From assembly GCA_008931825.1 (NCBI GenBank), contig QXVZ01022330.1:1-48579 (forward strand): a stretch of 48,579 nucleotides of DNA. The letters run 5' to 3'. The notes under the pieces are model-generated. The model had not been told where the DNA came from. It worked only from the letters and a program-made list of their open reading frames with translations, and did not search any database. The position numbers and the translations under genes are program-made. Numbering within the stretch: the stretch's first letter is position 1; every line of letters starts with the position of its first letter. Below, one piece after another: positions 28,401 through 48,579 of the stretch. The DNA comes from Phallusia fumigata (lineage: Eukaryota > Chordata > Ascidiacea > Phlebobranchia > Ascidiidae).

Positions 28401-30030
28401 ACGTTATTGTTTTCAATAGAATTACCACCAGAAGAAACGCCCAGTTCAACACAAAGCTGTGGCCGGCGACTCTGGCGATTCGGCAAAGGGTTCAATGGAA
28501 CGGTCGATCCCAGAAGAGCGCGAAAGCGACCTGCGTCGACTGAACCAGGCGATCGAGAGCTTGGAAGTGAGTGAAACCAACACGACCCCTACTCCAAACG
28601 ACCCATTCGACGGCGAAGCTTGCGACAATGTCAGCCCTTGGGTCAAAATCGCTATGCAGGACTACGAAGAGAAAATTCGCCAGTACGAGAGTACCGGTGA
28701 TGCTAGAGTGATCCACCCGGCATTGCCAGCTGACACTGACGCTGCTGGTTTGCTTTCGAACACCCGATCGGATAGCGTGGCCACTGACAACACGTCGTCT
28801 GCCTACAGCACGGGGGACAGCTTCCGCAGTTCGAGTTCTGCAAGTGGCCAACGATTGAGCAGCGAGCTTCAGACGCCGCCTCTCTCACCCGAGAAGCAGA
28901 TCTACGACAGCGTGTCGCCCTACTACAACGTCTGTCCAAGCGAACTCCCCCCGTATCCCGGAAAACACCACGGAGTCACGATGTCTTATTACGTCAGCAG
29001 CGACGGAAACAGTGACGGGGAGGGACCTGCGTGTTACCTGACTCATGACGATGATAGCGGATCCGAAGGTTTCGCTGATGCCGGTTTGGAGTTCAGCCAA
29101 ATGTACACGTCAGCCCTTGGCCAGCATCCCAAACTGCAGCACAGCAAATCCGCGCCTGTGCCGGTTGTGAATCACCCGGCGTTCGCGAACAACTTCATGA
29201 CCCAGTCCGTAACGGCATCCACCAAGCAACTGTGCAAGGCAGCTGCTCAAGCCGCGCAGACACGGAGAAACACTGCCTCCAGTGGCGAGATCCCGTCCGA
29301 CTGCACCGACAAATCAAAATCGTCATCTCGTACTAGGACCGGGTCGCAGAGAGGGAGCACAGATTCGATGAGCGGACAAACTGTCATTACCCACACCAAC
29401 GAAAACTGCCAACAAGGCGAAATCGCCCATCCTAAACCGTTTCCCCGGCACAAAACGCGCAGATCGTCGGAGCAGATCAAACAGCCAATGCTCCGACCCG
29501 CCGTTCCCAACAGATCCCTGTCTTACACAGAAGGGCAAATCGCATGCAACGCTGCCATGGACGGGTCCCTAACCGGATCCAACGGTGACGTAAGCTCGGA
29601 GTGGAAGGTGCGAGTTCGCAACGATGGCACTCGCTACATTACCAAGCGACCCGTCCGCGAGCGCTTGCTCAAGGAACGAGAGCAACGGCTGCTGGCTGAG
29701 CGTTGCGGCATCACTACAGACGATGACGCCGCTACAGAACTCAAGCTCGGTCGTCACTGGACCCGTGACGAACGCAAACGTCACATGCGCATCGCTCGCG
29801 AAAAACGCCGACGCAAAGACTTTATGCAGCGCTGCCGCTTGGAGGCGTTAAACGAGAATGCTCCCGCCGACGGCGAGATCGTCGAACTGAGCCACAAGAA
29901 GATGGCGCGCAGAAAGCACAAACGAATGTTGCTGGACAACTTCGTTACCGTGCAAGAGATTCTGGCTCATGGCGACAGAACGACCAGCGGCAACAAAGAG
30001 AACCCCTTGTTAAGCGTCACTTACATTTGA
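16444..30030 (+). CDS. PDZ domain-containing RING finger protein 3/4-like, 3' part
   Basis: Family proteins are membrane-associated E3 ubiquitin ligases and scaffolds with RING, TRAF-type finger and two PDZ domains; PDZRN3 acts on MuSK and Wnt signalling. The window starts inside PDZ1. Exons, with phases that agree: 16444-16721, 16811-16952, 18912-19013, 21820-21882, 23090-23188 (falsely repeated at 24795-24893), 26242-26436, 27533-27649, 28229-28336, 28420-30030; about 904 residues in all. Exon 1 encodes VNGEDLSTASHEAAAEAF, the second half of PDZ1. Exons 3-5 make PDZ2 (SSQDKLGIMLC, DSIAARSQSIFEGDQIV, VNGIPVQSMNEASRLL). Exons 6-7 match the family linker (NEKDSGFG). The last exon has DNTSSAYSTGDS and the diagnostic C-terminal block WKVRVRNDGTRYITKRPVR...TTDDDA...LSHKKM...VQEILAHG. 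It ends in Thr-Tyr-Ile, a class I PDZ ligand like the Thr-Thr-Val of vertebrate PDZRN3. The RING and TRAF regions are outside the window. I cannot separate PDZRN3 from PDZRN4; an invertebrate probably has one pro-ortholog. Confidence 0.9.
16953..18911 (+). other. PDZRN intron, no other feature seen
   Basis: This intron lies between the exon ending ...FGVHYE (donor GTTGGT) and the PDZ2 start exon (acceptor TTCGCAG). Short open frames exist on both strands but none has recognisable similarity. Confidence 0.6.
19014..21819 (+). other. PDZRN intron within PDZ2, no other feature seen
   Basis: A 2.8 kb CpG-rich intron between two PDZ2 exons, with donor GTAAAC at 19014 and a pyrimidine-rich acceptor TTTTTTCCAG ending at 21819. 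I see no repeats or RNA genes in it. Confidence 0.6.
22393..25503 (+). repeat. Three-part direct duplication with two N junctions, carrying a PDZRN exon
   Basis: Unit A is 22393-23797, a short unit B is 23799-24094, and unit C is 24096-25503, with N at 23798 and 24095. Unit B looks identical to the first 296 bp of unit A. Unit C has scattered substitutions and small indels relative to both (for example near 24215 and 24246). Units A and C each contain the whole 99-nt PDZ2 exon. The simplest reading is two haplotype contigs that overlap by about 1.4 kb plus a small redundant contig of the first haplotype, all left unmerged. Confidence 0.9.
24795..24893 (+). pseudogene. Second copy of PDZ2 exon (probable false duplication)
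   Basis: A full second copy of the 99-nt exon at 23090-23188, with intact acceptor (TTATCAG) and donor (GTACGT). The one coding change I see is ATT to GTT (Ile to Val) in the FLICRQHIV segment. Because the exon is a multiple of three and in phase 0 at both ends, an annotation pipeline could splice both copies in frame and create a PDZ domain with a repeated segment, or call mutually exclusive exons. The surrounding N-junction duplication argues that only one copy exists per chromosome. Confidence 0.8.
25504..28228 (+). other. PDZRN introns between exons 5 and 8, otherwise featureless
   Basis: Apart from the two small exons at 26242-26436 and 27533-27649, this is intron sequence. It is CpG-rich, with a short GCC-rich run near 25722-25740. 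No further exon is needed: the flanking exons are all in phase 0 and the protein aligns continuously with the family linker. Confidence 0.6.
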
Positions 30031-31224
30031 AGTGAATTTTCAATCAGGCATCACACATGTGTTAAGATGGAACCCCAGGCGGCCAAACAGCAGAGCGGTT
30101 TCGGCCCGCCAGTCACAAAGTTCCAGCATATAGTATAAGGCGAGATGTTTCATCGGTACACACTGTACTTTACTTATCTTGATTTTCGATCCCCCCGCGT
30201 TTATTCGCAGGATGCATGTGCAAGTGGCGTAGTCTAGACGTGCTTTTCGTTGAGCTTGGAAGAACTGCTTATTTATTTGCTCACCCGCTTATGGCCATAC
30301 GGTTTGTCGCATCAATAGATTTACTACAATATACACGTCAAGGACAACGTGCCTTCACACACAAAGGCCTATGCTTTATTGAGTAGACTAGGCGGTTGTT
30401 TTTTGTTTCCCTATTTCTGTTTTGCTTTATGACAAGTCGAGTTTTATTACTATTTCCGTATTTCCTTTCAGTTTTGCGTTATTTCACCCTTCTTCGCAAT
30501 GTCTTTACCAAAATAATCTTGTATTTGTGTTTTCTCTTGCTGTTTCCCTAATACAGAAATGTTCAATAGAAGAAACAACACATTTTTGTTTCATTTTGTC
30601 AGCAGTGTAAGGTGTTTAACATCATATTGGGTATTGATACTGAGGGAATTCACAGTAGTCCCACAGTAGGGAAGACCAAGTATCTCACAGTAGTGAAGAC
30701 CAAACGAACATTTTTAGGATGGTCGAGTGGATCTCACACTCTGTTTCTCTCCTGCCTCTGTCTCTTATGTTTTTCACAGCAAGGCCCTCGCAACGGTACC
30801 GATACAACTCATCAAAAACCGACAACTTTCCAAAAACAGAATAATCAAATAAAAATCAGGCTAGCAATTTACGGCACCACGGACCCATGTATAGAACCAC
30901 GGAAACGAAACTGCGAAAGCGTGGGCATCTTGACTGGGGAACTATTGCAAACGCAGCGTGTTCTTCGCTGTTTTTCCGTGGAGAATAATACAAAAAAACG
31001 CATATGCCCTCTAGTCGAGTAATTTTCCAACATTTTCCAATGTCTCGAGTGGAGGCTTTTGCTTTTTGTGACCACAGTCAAGTCAATCGAGTAATTGAAA
31101 ACTATGACTTCAACTGAGTCATGGCCATGTTTGTTGTTTGTTTGTTTCATTTTTATCCTCGGGGAGGCGGAACAGTTTCGTTGGATCGTTTTTTCCAGAT
31201 GTTTTAAATTTTTGAAGTCGGTGA

Positions 31225-31400
31225 CTTTTATGTGGGTCAACCCATCAGGTCCACTGGATTGCAAAAATGCCACTTAAGTTTCTTGCTTATGGAAACACAA
31301 GTGACCGCGGCAAAATTAGAACCCACAACCATGCGAGCGCAAGTCTGTCGCGCCAACACCGGGCCAACTTGGCGGCAGTTTGTGAAAACGGGTCAGCAGA
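31225..31400 (-). repeat. SINE-like repeat, copy 1
   Basis: On the minus strand this reads GGTTGTGGGTTCTAA (box B-like), then CTTGTGTTTCC, CAAGAAACTTAAGTGGCATT. The same tail (GGAAACACAAG and AAGTTTCTT with AATGCCACT on the + strand) recurs at 38241-38283 in DDB1 intron 13. A tRNA-like head followed by a 'TGTTTCC...GCAAGAAACTTAA' tail is typical of tRNA-derived SINEs of many aquatic animals. The boundaries are uncertain and the family name is not known to me. Confidence 0.45.
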
Positions 31401-32370
31401 TAATATCGTAATTTTTGAAACGTTTTTTTCTTACTCTATTATAGAACTTCTTTAAATTTACATGTGTTTATTTGCCATGGGGATTGGTAACCTGGTTGAT
31501 AATGACACTGGTTTCTCGTTGCTAAAACATTGCGAACTATCCTCAACCCCACGGTATTTTCGTTCTTGCTAGGATGCTCTGTTGTGCTGGAACAACACAG
31601 ACGGTGTTGTTGATATTTTGTACGTTTCTAGTTTCCACACTTTATAGACTCATGGATAATTTTGGCTTAGTTATGTTTAAAAGAAATAATTCTTTGTCAA
31701 GTATTATTCTCTACAATTCAAAATGTAGTTTAACCGAAGCGAAAAGTTTTTTGTAAATAGAGACCTATCTAAGGCCTTAAAAGTGAATCTAAGAACACAA
31801 ATTTGGTAAACTAATGTTGTCATGCAAGAAACAGTACTAGCAATTTGTGGTGCACTGCAGACATAATACTGTTTCGTGCACAATCAGGAAAATTTGGTAA
31901 AGCTTTTCTACGGTAACTTGATCTAATCCTCATCGTTTATTTACTAGCATTTGGGTTTTTACTAATTACTGTCATAAGTACAAGAGCAAGACCCCATGTT
32001 CCATCAACCCAACATTTCTACTGGAGACATTTTAACCTCACTCACATCTTGTCATTTTGAAGTAATCAGTGTCAGTGTGGTTATCCTTTCCTGAAGGAGT
32101 CACATGTTGTTTTCACTCTGTGCTTTTTAATCTGTATAATCTCTTGCTTTGTCAATCCTGACCTGGCAGCTGCCAATGCTAAACTGTTTGTGTTTACTGC
32201 TACTTTTATAGCTCTGATAAAACGTTTAGTTTTAAAATTTAAAGAAAGATGTCTTTCTGTCAATGGTAGCCACATATCCGACTGACCACAGCGTTAATTG
32301 TCTTGATTGATATAGATGCGATTTTTGTTAATGTTTAGTTAATGCAAGTTTTTAATCAACAGACTTTGCT

Positions 32371-32377
32371 ATTTCAG
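32371..32377 (+). promoter_or_regulatory. Candidate trans-splice or 5' UTR acceptor for RAB28
   Basis: ATTTCAG ends 75 bp before the RAB28 ATG with a T-rich stretch upstream. In a trans-splicing animal this could accept a spliced leader; otherwise it could close a 5' UTR intron. Confidence 0.25.
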
Positions 32378-32452
32378 AATTGTTTTGATAGGAGTAAGAT
32401 TATTTTACCATTAAAAAATTGTAGCATGTAATTGACAAAGTCAAGTACACTC

Positions 32453-33711
32453 ATGTCGGATTCAGAAGAAGACGAAATACCCGAGACTAAATTGAAACTG
32501 ATTGTAGTTGGTGATGGGGCTTGTGGAAAGGTAGTTTTTTTTCTACACTTTATTTGTTAATATGTTGGCAAATGTTATGTGAAAATGTTTACCAATATTG
32601 TTTTTTTCTGTAAATATAAAAGTATGTTACAATTTCAGACCTCCATTATAACAAGGTACACACAAGAACAATTTGGAAAACAGTATGACCAAACTGTTGG
32701 AATAGATTTTTTCATGAAGAGGTTAACACTCCCAGGTAGATAATATATACCATGGTACACTGAAACAGTTTTCAACATTTCTCTGTCAAATTGTAGGTGA
32801 CAGAAATGTAACATTACAAGTTTGGGACATTGGAGGCCAAACCCTGGGTGGTAGTATGCTGGACAAGTACGTTTATGGGGCACAGGTAAGTAGCAAGGAT
32901 AGTTTCTTTGTTAAATGTTATTTAATTACAGTGACATGCATTATTATGGGTTCATTCCATGTAACTTTTGACCGACAAAATGTACAAATTTTAAAATAAC
33001 CCAATTCAATAAAGTAAGTCACCTAGAGCTTTCTTATTTTCAGAGTTGGTAAAATGCAAAATGTTTAAAAGTGTTAGCAAACAAAAACAATTACATTTTG
33101 TAGTGATTATTTGCTGTATGTACCCCATAACGTTTTTGTTTATAATCTAGGGTGTGCTTTTCGTGTATGACATCACAAATTATCGAAGCTTTGAAAATAT
33201 TGATGACTGGCTTGCAGCTGTGAAGCAAGTTACGAAAGATAAACCATGTCATTATGCACTTGTTGGAAACAAGGGTAAGATAACAAAAATGTGTGAAATG
33301 AAGCTACCTTCTGGCTGTCAAACGAAATTTTCTACATTTGCTTGACCTTGTGTAATCTGATAGCTTAATATAAAAATGAGTATGTTGAGTTAATGACTGT
33401 TAAGAGACAATCTTTTAAGGCTGGATACATAAATATTCTTTTGCACTATTTTATCAAGGTGATTTGGAGCACATGCGGACCATAGAGAAAAGCAAACATG
33501 ATCTCTACGCCCATGATCATAATATGTCAAGCCATTTTGTTTGTGCCAAAACAGGAGATTCAGTGAGTGTTTTTGACAGATTTGACGAAGCTTTTAAATT
33601 CTATTCATAGACGTTGACAAACATCTGTTGCAGGTGTCCCTTGCCTTTAAGCGCATAGCAGCAGATATACTAAAGATTAAGTTGTCTAAAGCAGAGCAAG
33701 ATGGAACACAT
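32453..33711 (+). CDS. RAB28: RAB28 small GTPase, C-terminal exon missing
   Basis: Ras-related GTPase linked in vertebrates to cilia and photoreceptors. Exons: 32453-32530, 32639-32735, 32797-32885, 33151-33274, 33459-33562, 33634-33711. Phases agree and give 190 residues from ATG at 32453 ([18 protein letters not shown]). Visible motifs: P-loop GDGACGKTS; switch I region [14 protein letters not shown]; switch [12 protein letters not shown], where the Gly-Gly in place of the usual Thr-Ala-Gly is a RAB28 hallmark; NKGD (the NKxD base-binding motif, split by an intron); and CAKTGD in the SAK position. Vertebrate RAB28 is about 221 residues and ends in a CaaX prenylation box. Here the open frame reaches a normal donor (GTAAGT at 33712) and the last exon with the CaaX box is absent, most likely lost at the N at 33827. 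Codons and introns are CpG-poor, unlike PDZRN to the left. Confidence 0.93.
32945..33075 (+). repeat. Dispersed intronic repeat (family R), fragment
   Basis: The part around 33007-33060 (AGTAAGTCACC followed by a pyrimidine/AT stretch and AGTTGGTA) resembles 45807-45860 in DDB1 intron 24, with the same order of motifs. It is a fragment of a dispersed repeat whose class I do not recognise. Confidence 0.4.
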
Positions 33712-33826
33712 GTAAGTATTGTTTTTTCATTGTTTATCTCTAATTCAAAATGGCCCCATGACTTGTTTGTGCAAAGTAAACTAGAAAATATTCATGAAAG
33801 CCAACACCTTGAAAGAATTATGAATC

Positions 33827-33827
33827 A
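33827..33827. other. Single N without flanking overlap: probable assembly gap
   Basis: Unlike the other seven N characters, the sequence right of this one is not repeated on its left. It falls after the sixth RAB28 exon and just before the first NFKBIL1-like exon. Both genes lack material exactly here: RAB28 its last exon, NFKBIL1 its 5' half. A collapsed gap of unknown length explains this better than a single ambiguous base. Confidence 0.6.
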
Positions 33828-33841
33828 NCACTTGTCTGCAG

Positions 33842-34308
33842 CCGAAAAATACAAAAGAAGAAAAGAGATAAACATGAAACGGAAACGAGAGGAAACCAGG
33901 GATATGAAGGAGCGATTTGAAAAAGAGCAGGAAATATACAGAAAGCGGATGGCTATGAAAAAGGTTGAAGTGTTGGAATCAAAGCACCAGCGTTATCAAG
34001 AAAAAATGGGTGAACACAAGTCTGACACTGCTAAAGATACAAAACTCTTATTTCGGGATATTCCATGGCCTTGTCGTGGTTCTGTGAAGGACATGGTTGA
34101 GGTTATCATGACTGGCATGCCTTCTAGTTCAGATCAGAAGGACAAGCGCAAATTTATTTTGAGGCAACAAATATTATGGCATCCAGATAAGTTTATTCAA
34201 CGCTGTCAAGGTCGACTTGATGAGAAAGACAAGGATGTTGTTTTGGAAACAGTCAAAGCCCTTTCTCAGGAACTAAATGATTTGCTTAATCAAGATCAGA
34301 TACATTAG
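33842..34308 (+). CDS. NFKBIL1: NFKBIL1-like, 3' exon only
   Basis: This exon encodes the charged coiled-coil and conserved C-terminus of an NF-kappa-B inhibitor-like protein 1 homolog, a nuclear protein with N-terminal ankyrin repeats. The frame runs on from the N at 33827. The likely acceptor is CTTGTCTGCAG ending at 33841, giving AEKYKRRKE..., a long Lys/Glu/Arg helix, FRDIPWPCRGSV, and the diagnostic end QQILWHPDKFIQRCQG...VKALSQELNDLL before TAG at 34306-34308. The HPDK inside this block is reminiscent of a J-domain helix II-III turn, a known oddity of the family's C-terminus. This acceptor needs a preceding exon ending one base into a codon, whereas RAB28 exon 6 ends in phase 0, so the two cannot be spliced directly in frame here. 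The ankyrin half is missing, probably in the gap at 33827. Confidence 0.8.
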
Positions 34309-34468
34309 AAATCATCAACGAAACGCTTTTTGTTTTGCATTTTAAATGTAAAATACTATTTTGACTTTTTTGTAGGTTATTGTGTGTTAAATTAATTGGT
34401 TTGAACTTAACCAAATTTTGCATTGTCTTCCACCAAGGCAGGTTTTCTGCTGAAACACATAGGGCAAA
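34309..34468 (+). promoter_or_regulatory. Short intergenic spacer; possible operon junction
   Basis: Only 160 bp separate the NFKBIL1 stop from the DDB1 ATG. A candidate acceptor (TGTCTTCCACCAAGGCAG, ending 34441) lies 27 bp before the ATG and could be a trans-splice site. I see no AATAAA in the spacer. A compact independent promoter is the alternative. Confidence 0.35.
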
Positions 34469-47475
<13,007 letters not shown>

Positions 47476-48579
47476 GTAACTGAACTTGCTTTACATATTT
47501 GCACATCGTGTTTGCCTGCACGTCTACCCCAATGCTAAACGCCCGTTCCTGTCGTGCGGTCGATGCGGCGCAACGTACCCGCACGACGTTTGCTCACCAC
47601 CGCATCCAATAGAATGCTTTGAGTTGACAATATGTAAACCTCCAACAGCCGCCATAGGCACCAACGATCACTGTTCAGATGGTCGAAACTTGAGAGAAAC
47701 GGTCTCAAATACCGGCAGAATCAGTCGGTACTAAGAATACGTTTTCGCGCATATTGGCATCGTCAGTTGGTGAAGAAAGGTGTTTCCTTACACTTGTACC
47801 GGGTGATTCTGTCTTGTATCTGAATTGCACAATAATTTGCCCCGCCATAAAAACATGCGTGTGTAAAATTTTATCAAGACAACAAAACTGAACTTACGGC
47901 TTAAAAGCGACTACACACTGTTCAATCGAAATTTGCCCAGCAACGAGCGACTGGGTTATTCAGGTTTATCATACTTGAACTATGCTGTCAGATTGCTATT
48001 TCCGCATCTCCCTTGACATTCTAATGCGTGATTTACCAACATGTTCTGTGGTGATGGAACAAGCGAATCGCAAAGTTAAATTTCTTGTCAAATGTGTTTT
48101 TTAAACTGCAAAGCTTTGCGTGTAAGCACTCGAATTTCAATAAAGTGCAAATTAGGTTGTAGTAGCACCCAGCAGCTCGCCATGAATTTGTTATCGTCGC
48201 TATAGTTTGGTTTGACGTCACTTACTATGTCTGCACGTGACTTGGCTGATCGGAAGTCGTGCGTTAATCGATTTCAATTCAAGTGACGGATTTATTGTTA
48301 CGGCCGGGATTGACTTAATTGCGTAAAGCTTGTGAAGACGTTTTGATAGGCTTAGCGTCGATAAGTGGTCACGCAACTCTTTATAGCAACCTGGTTTGTG
48401 TAACCGCTTTTTATGGCGAACTAAAAAGCCCACCAGGGGTTCCGAGGCTCGGCCCTTGTGCTCCTTAAGTTCACAAAGGCCAAGTTTTTTTCGGATCCGA
48501 AATCATTGAAAGAATGTTTTTTTTTCACATTCGTAGCTTGATTCGAACAATTTTTTGGTCGGGCAAAAATACTTTTACC
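47476..48579 (+). other. Start of last DDB1 intron, no exon seen
   Basis: After donor GTAACT at 47476 I looked for the final DDB1 exon (residues like YDDGSG... and ...VVEELTRIH) and found none, so it probably lies beyond the window. No other gene or clear repeat is visible here. Confidence 0.55.

Larger units (their letters stand above)
30031..32452 (+). other. PDZRN 3' UTR and intergenic region before RAB28
   Basis: After the PDZRN stop the sequence becomes AT-rich and CpG falls. An AATAAA motif at about 30848-30853 is a possible distal poly(A) signal; I see no proximal one. The stretch 31225-31400 resembles a SINE-like repeat on the minus strand. Near the right end ATTTCAG at 32371-32377 could be the acceptor of a 5' UTR intron or of a trans-spliced leader for RAB28. 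No protein-coding gene is supported: the 136-codon frame starting at 30612 has no recognisable similarity. Confidence 0.5.

Noticed and set aside
30612-31022. 136-codon open frame downstream of PDZRN
   Set aside because: No recognisable similarity, low-complexity composition, and its 3' part runs up against repeat-like sequence.
33628-34308. Single open frame joining RAB28 exon 6 to the NFKBIL1-like block as a fusion gene
   Set aside because: It reads through a strong GTAAGT donor, intron-like AT-rich sequence and an N, and the splice phases are incompatible. Kept only as a finding to check.

Overview
This is an animal (metazoan) nuclear genomic window with four spliced genes, all on the + strand. 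Protein similarity and GT-AG exon structure identify the last six to eight exons of a PDZRN3/PDZRN4-type gene (about 16.4-30.0 kb), RAB28 (32.5-33.7 kb), the 3' end of an NFKBIL1-like gene (33.8-34.3 kb) and almost all of DDB1 (34.5-47.5 kb; the last exon lies beyond the right edge). Short intergenic gaps, mostly short introns in the right half and very high heterozygosity suggest a compact, highly polymorphic invertebrate. An ascidian such as Ciona is my best guess, but nothing in the sequence proves it.

Layout. 1-16.4 kb is GC-rich and CpG-rich non-coding DNA with no exon I can support. It is probably a large upstream intron or 5' flank of the PDZRN gene, with one TATA-like promoter candidate near 10.04 kb and a candidate short 5' exon at 11.4 kb. 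16.4-30.0 kb carries the end of PDZ1, all of PDZ2, a low-complexity linker and the conserved C-terminal block of PDZRN, ending in a class I PDZ ligand. The RING and TRAF-type fingers are not in the window. 30.0-32.4 kb is the 3' UTR/intergenic region with repeats. 32.4-48.6 kb is a head-to-tail RAB28 - NFKBIL1 - DDB1 cluster with only about 160 bp between the last two genes, compatible with an operon. The genes have unrelated known roles: E3 ligase/scaffold, small GTPase, a nuclear ankyrin-type protein, and the CUL4 ligase adaptor.

Assembly. There are eight single N characters. At seven of them the sequence just left of the N is repeated, with a few per cent divergence, just right of it. This is what unmerged, overlapping contig ends from two haplotypes look like. 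It falsely duplicates one PDZRN exon and DDB1 exons 19 (part), 20 and 21. The eighth N (33827) has no such overlap and sits where the last RAB28 exon and the 5' half of NFKBIL1 should be, so sequence is probably missing there.

Most interesting biology. (1) DDB1 intron 25 has every hallmark of a U12-type AT-AC intron. (2) DDB1 intron 18 holds a decayed DNA-level copy of DDB1 exon 25 plus its downstream intron flank. (3) There is a sharp CpG-depletion domain over RAB28, NFKBIL1 and the 5' half of DDB1, ending inside DDB1, which looks like a germline gene-body methylation footprint. (4) Several small dispersed repeat families (hAT-like MITE, SINE-like, foldback) sit in the DDB1 and RAB28 introns. 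I found no convincing new multi-gene system.
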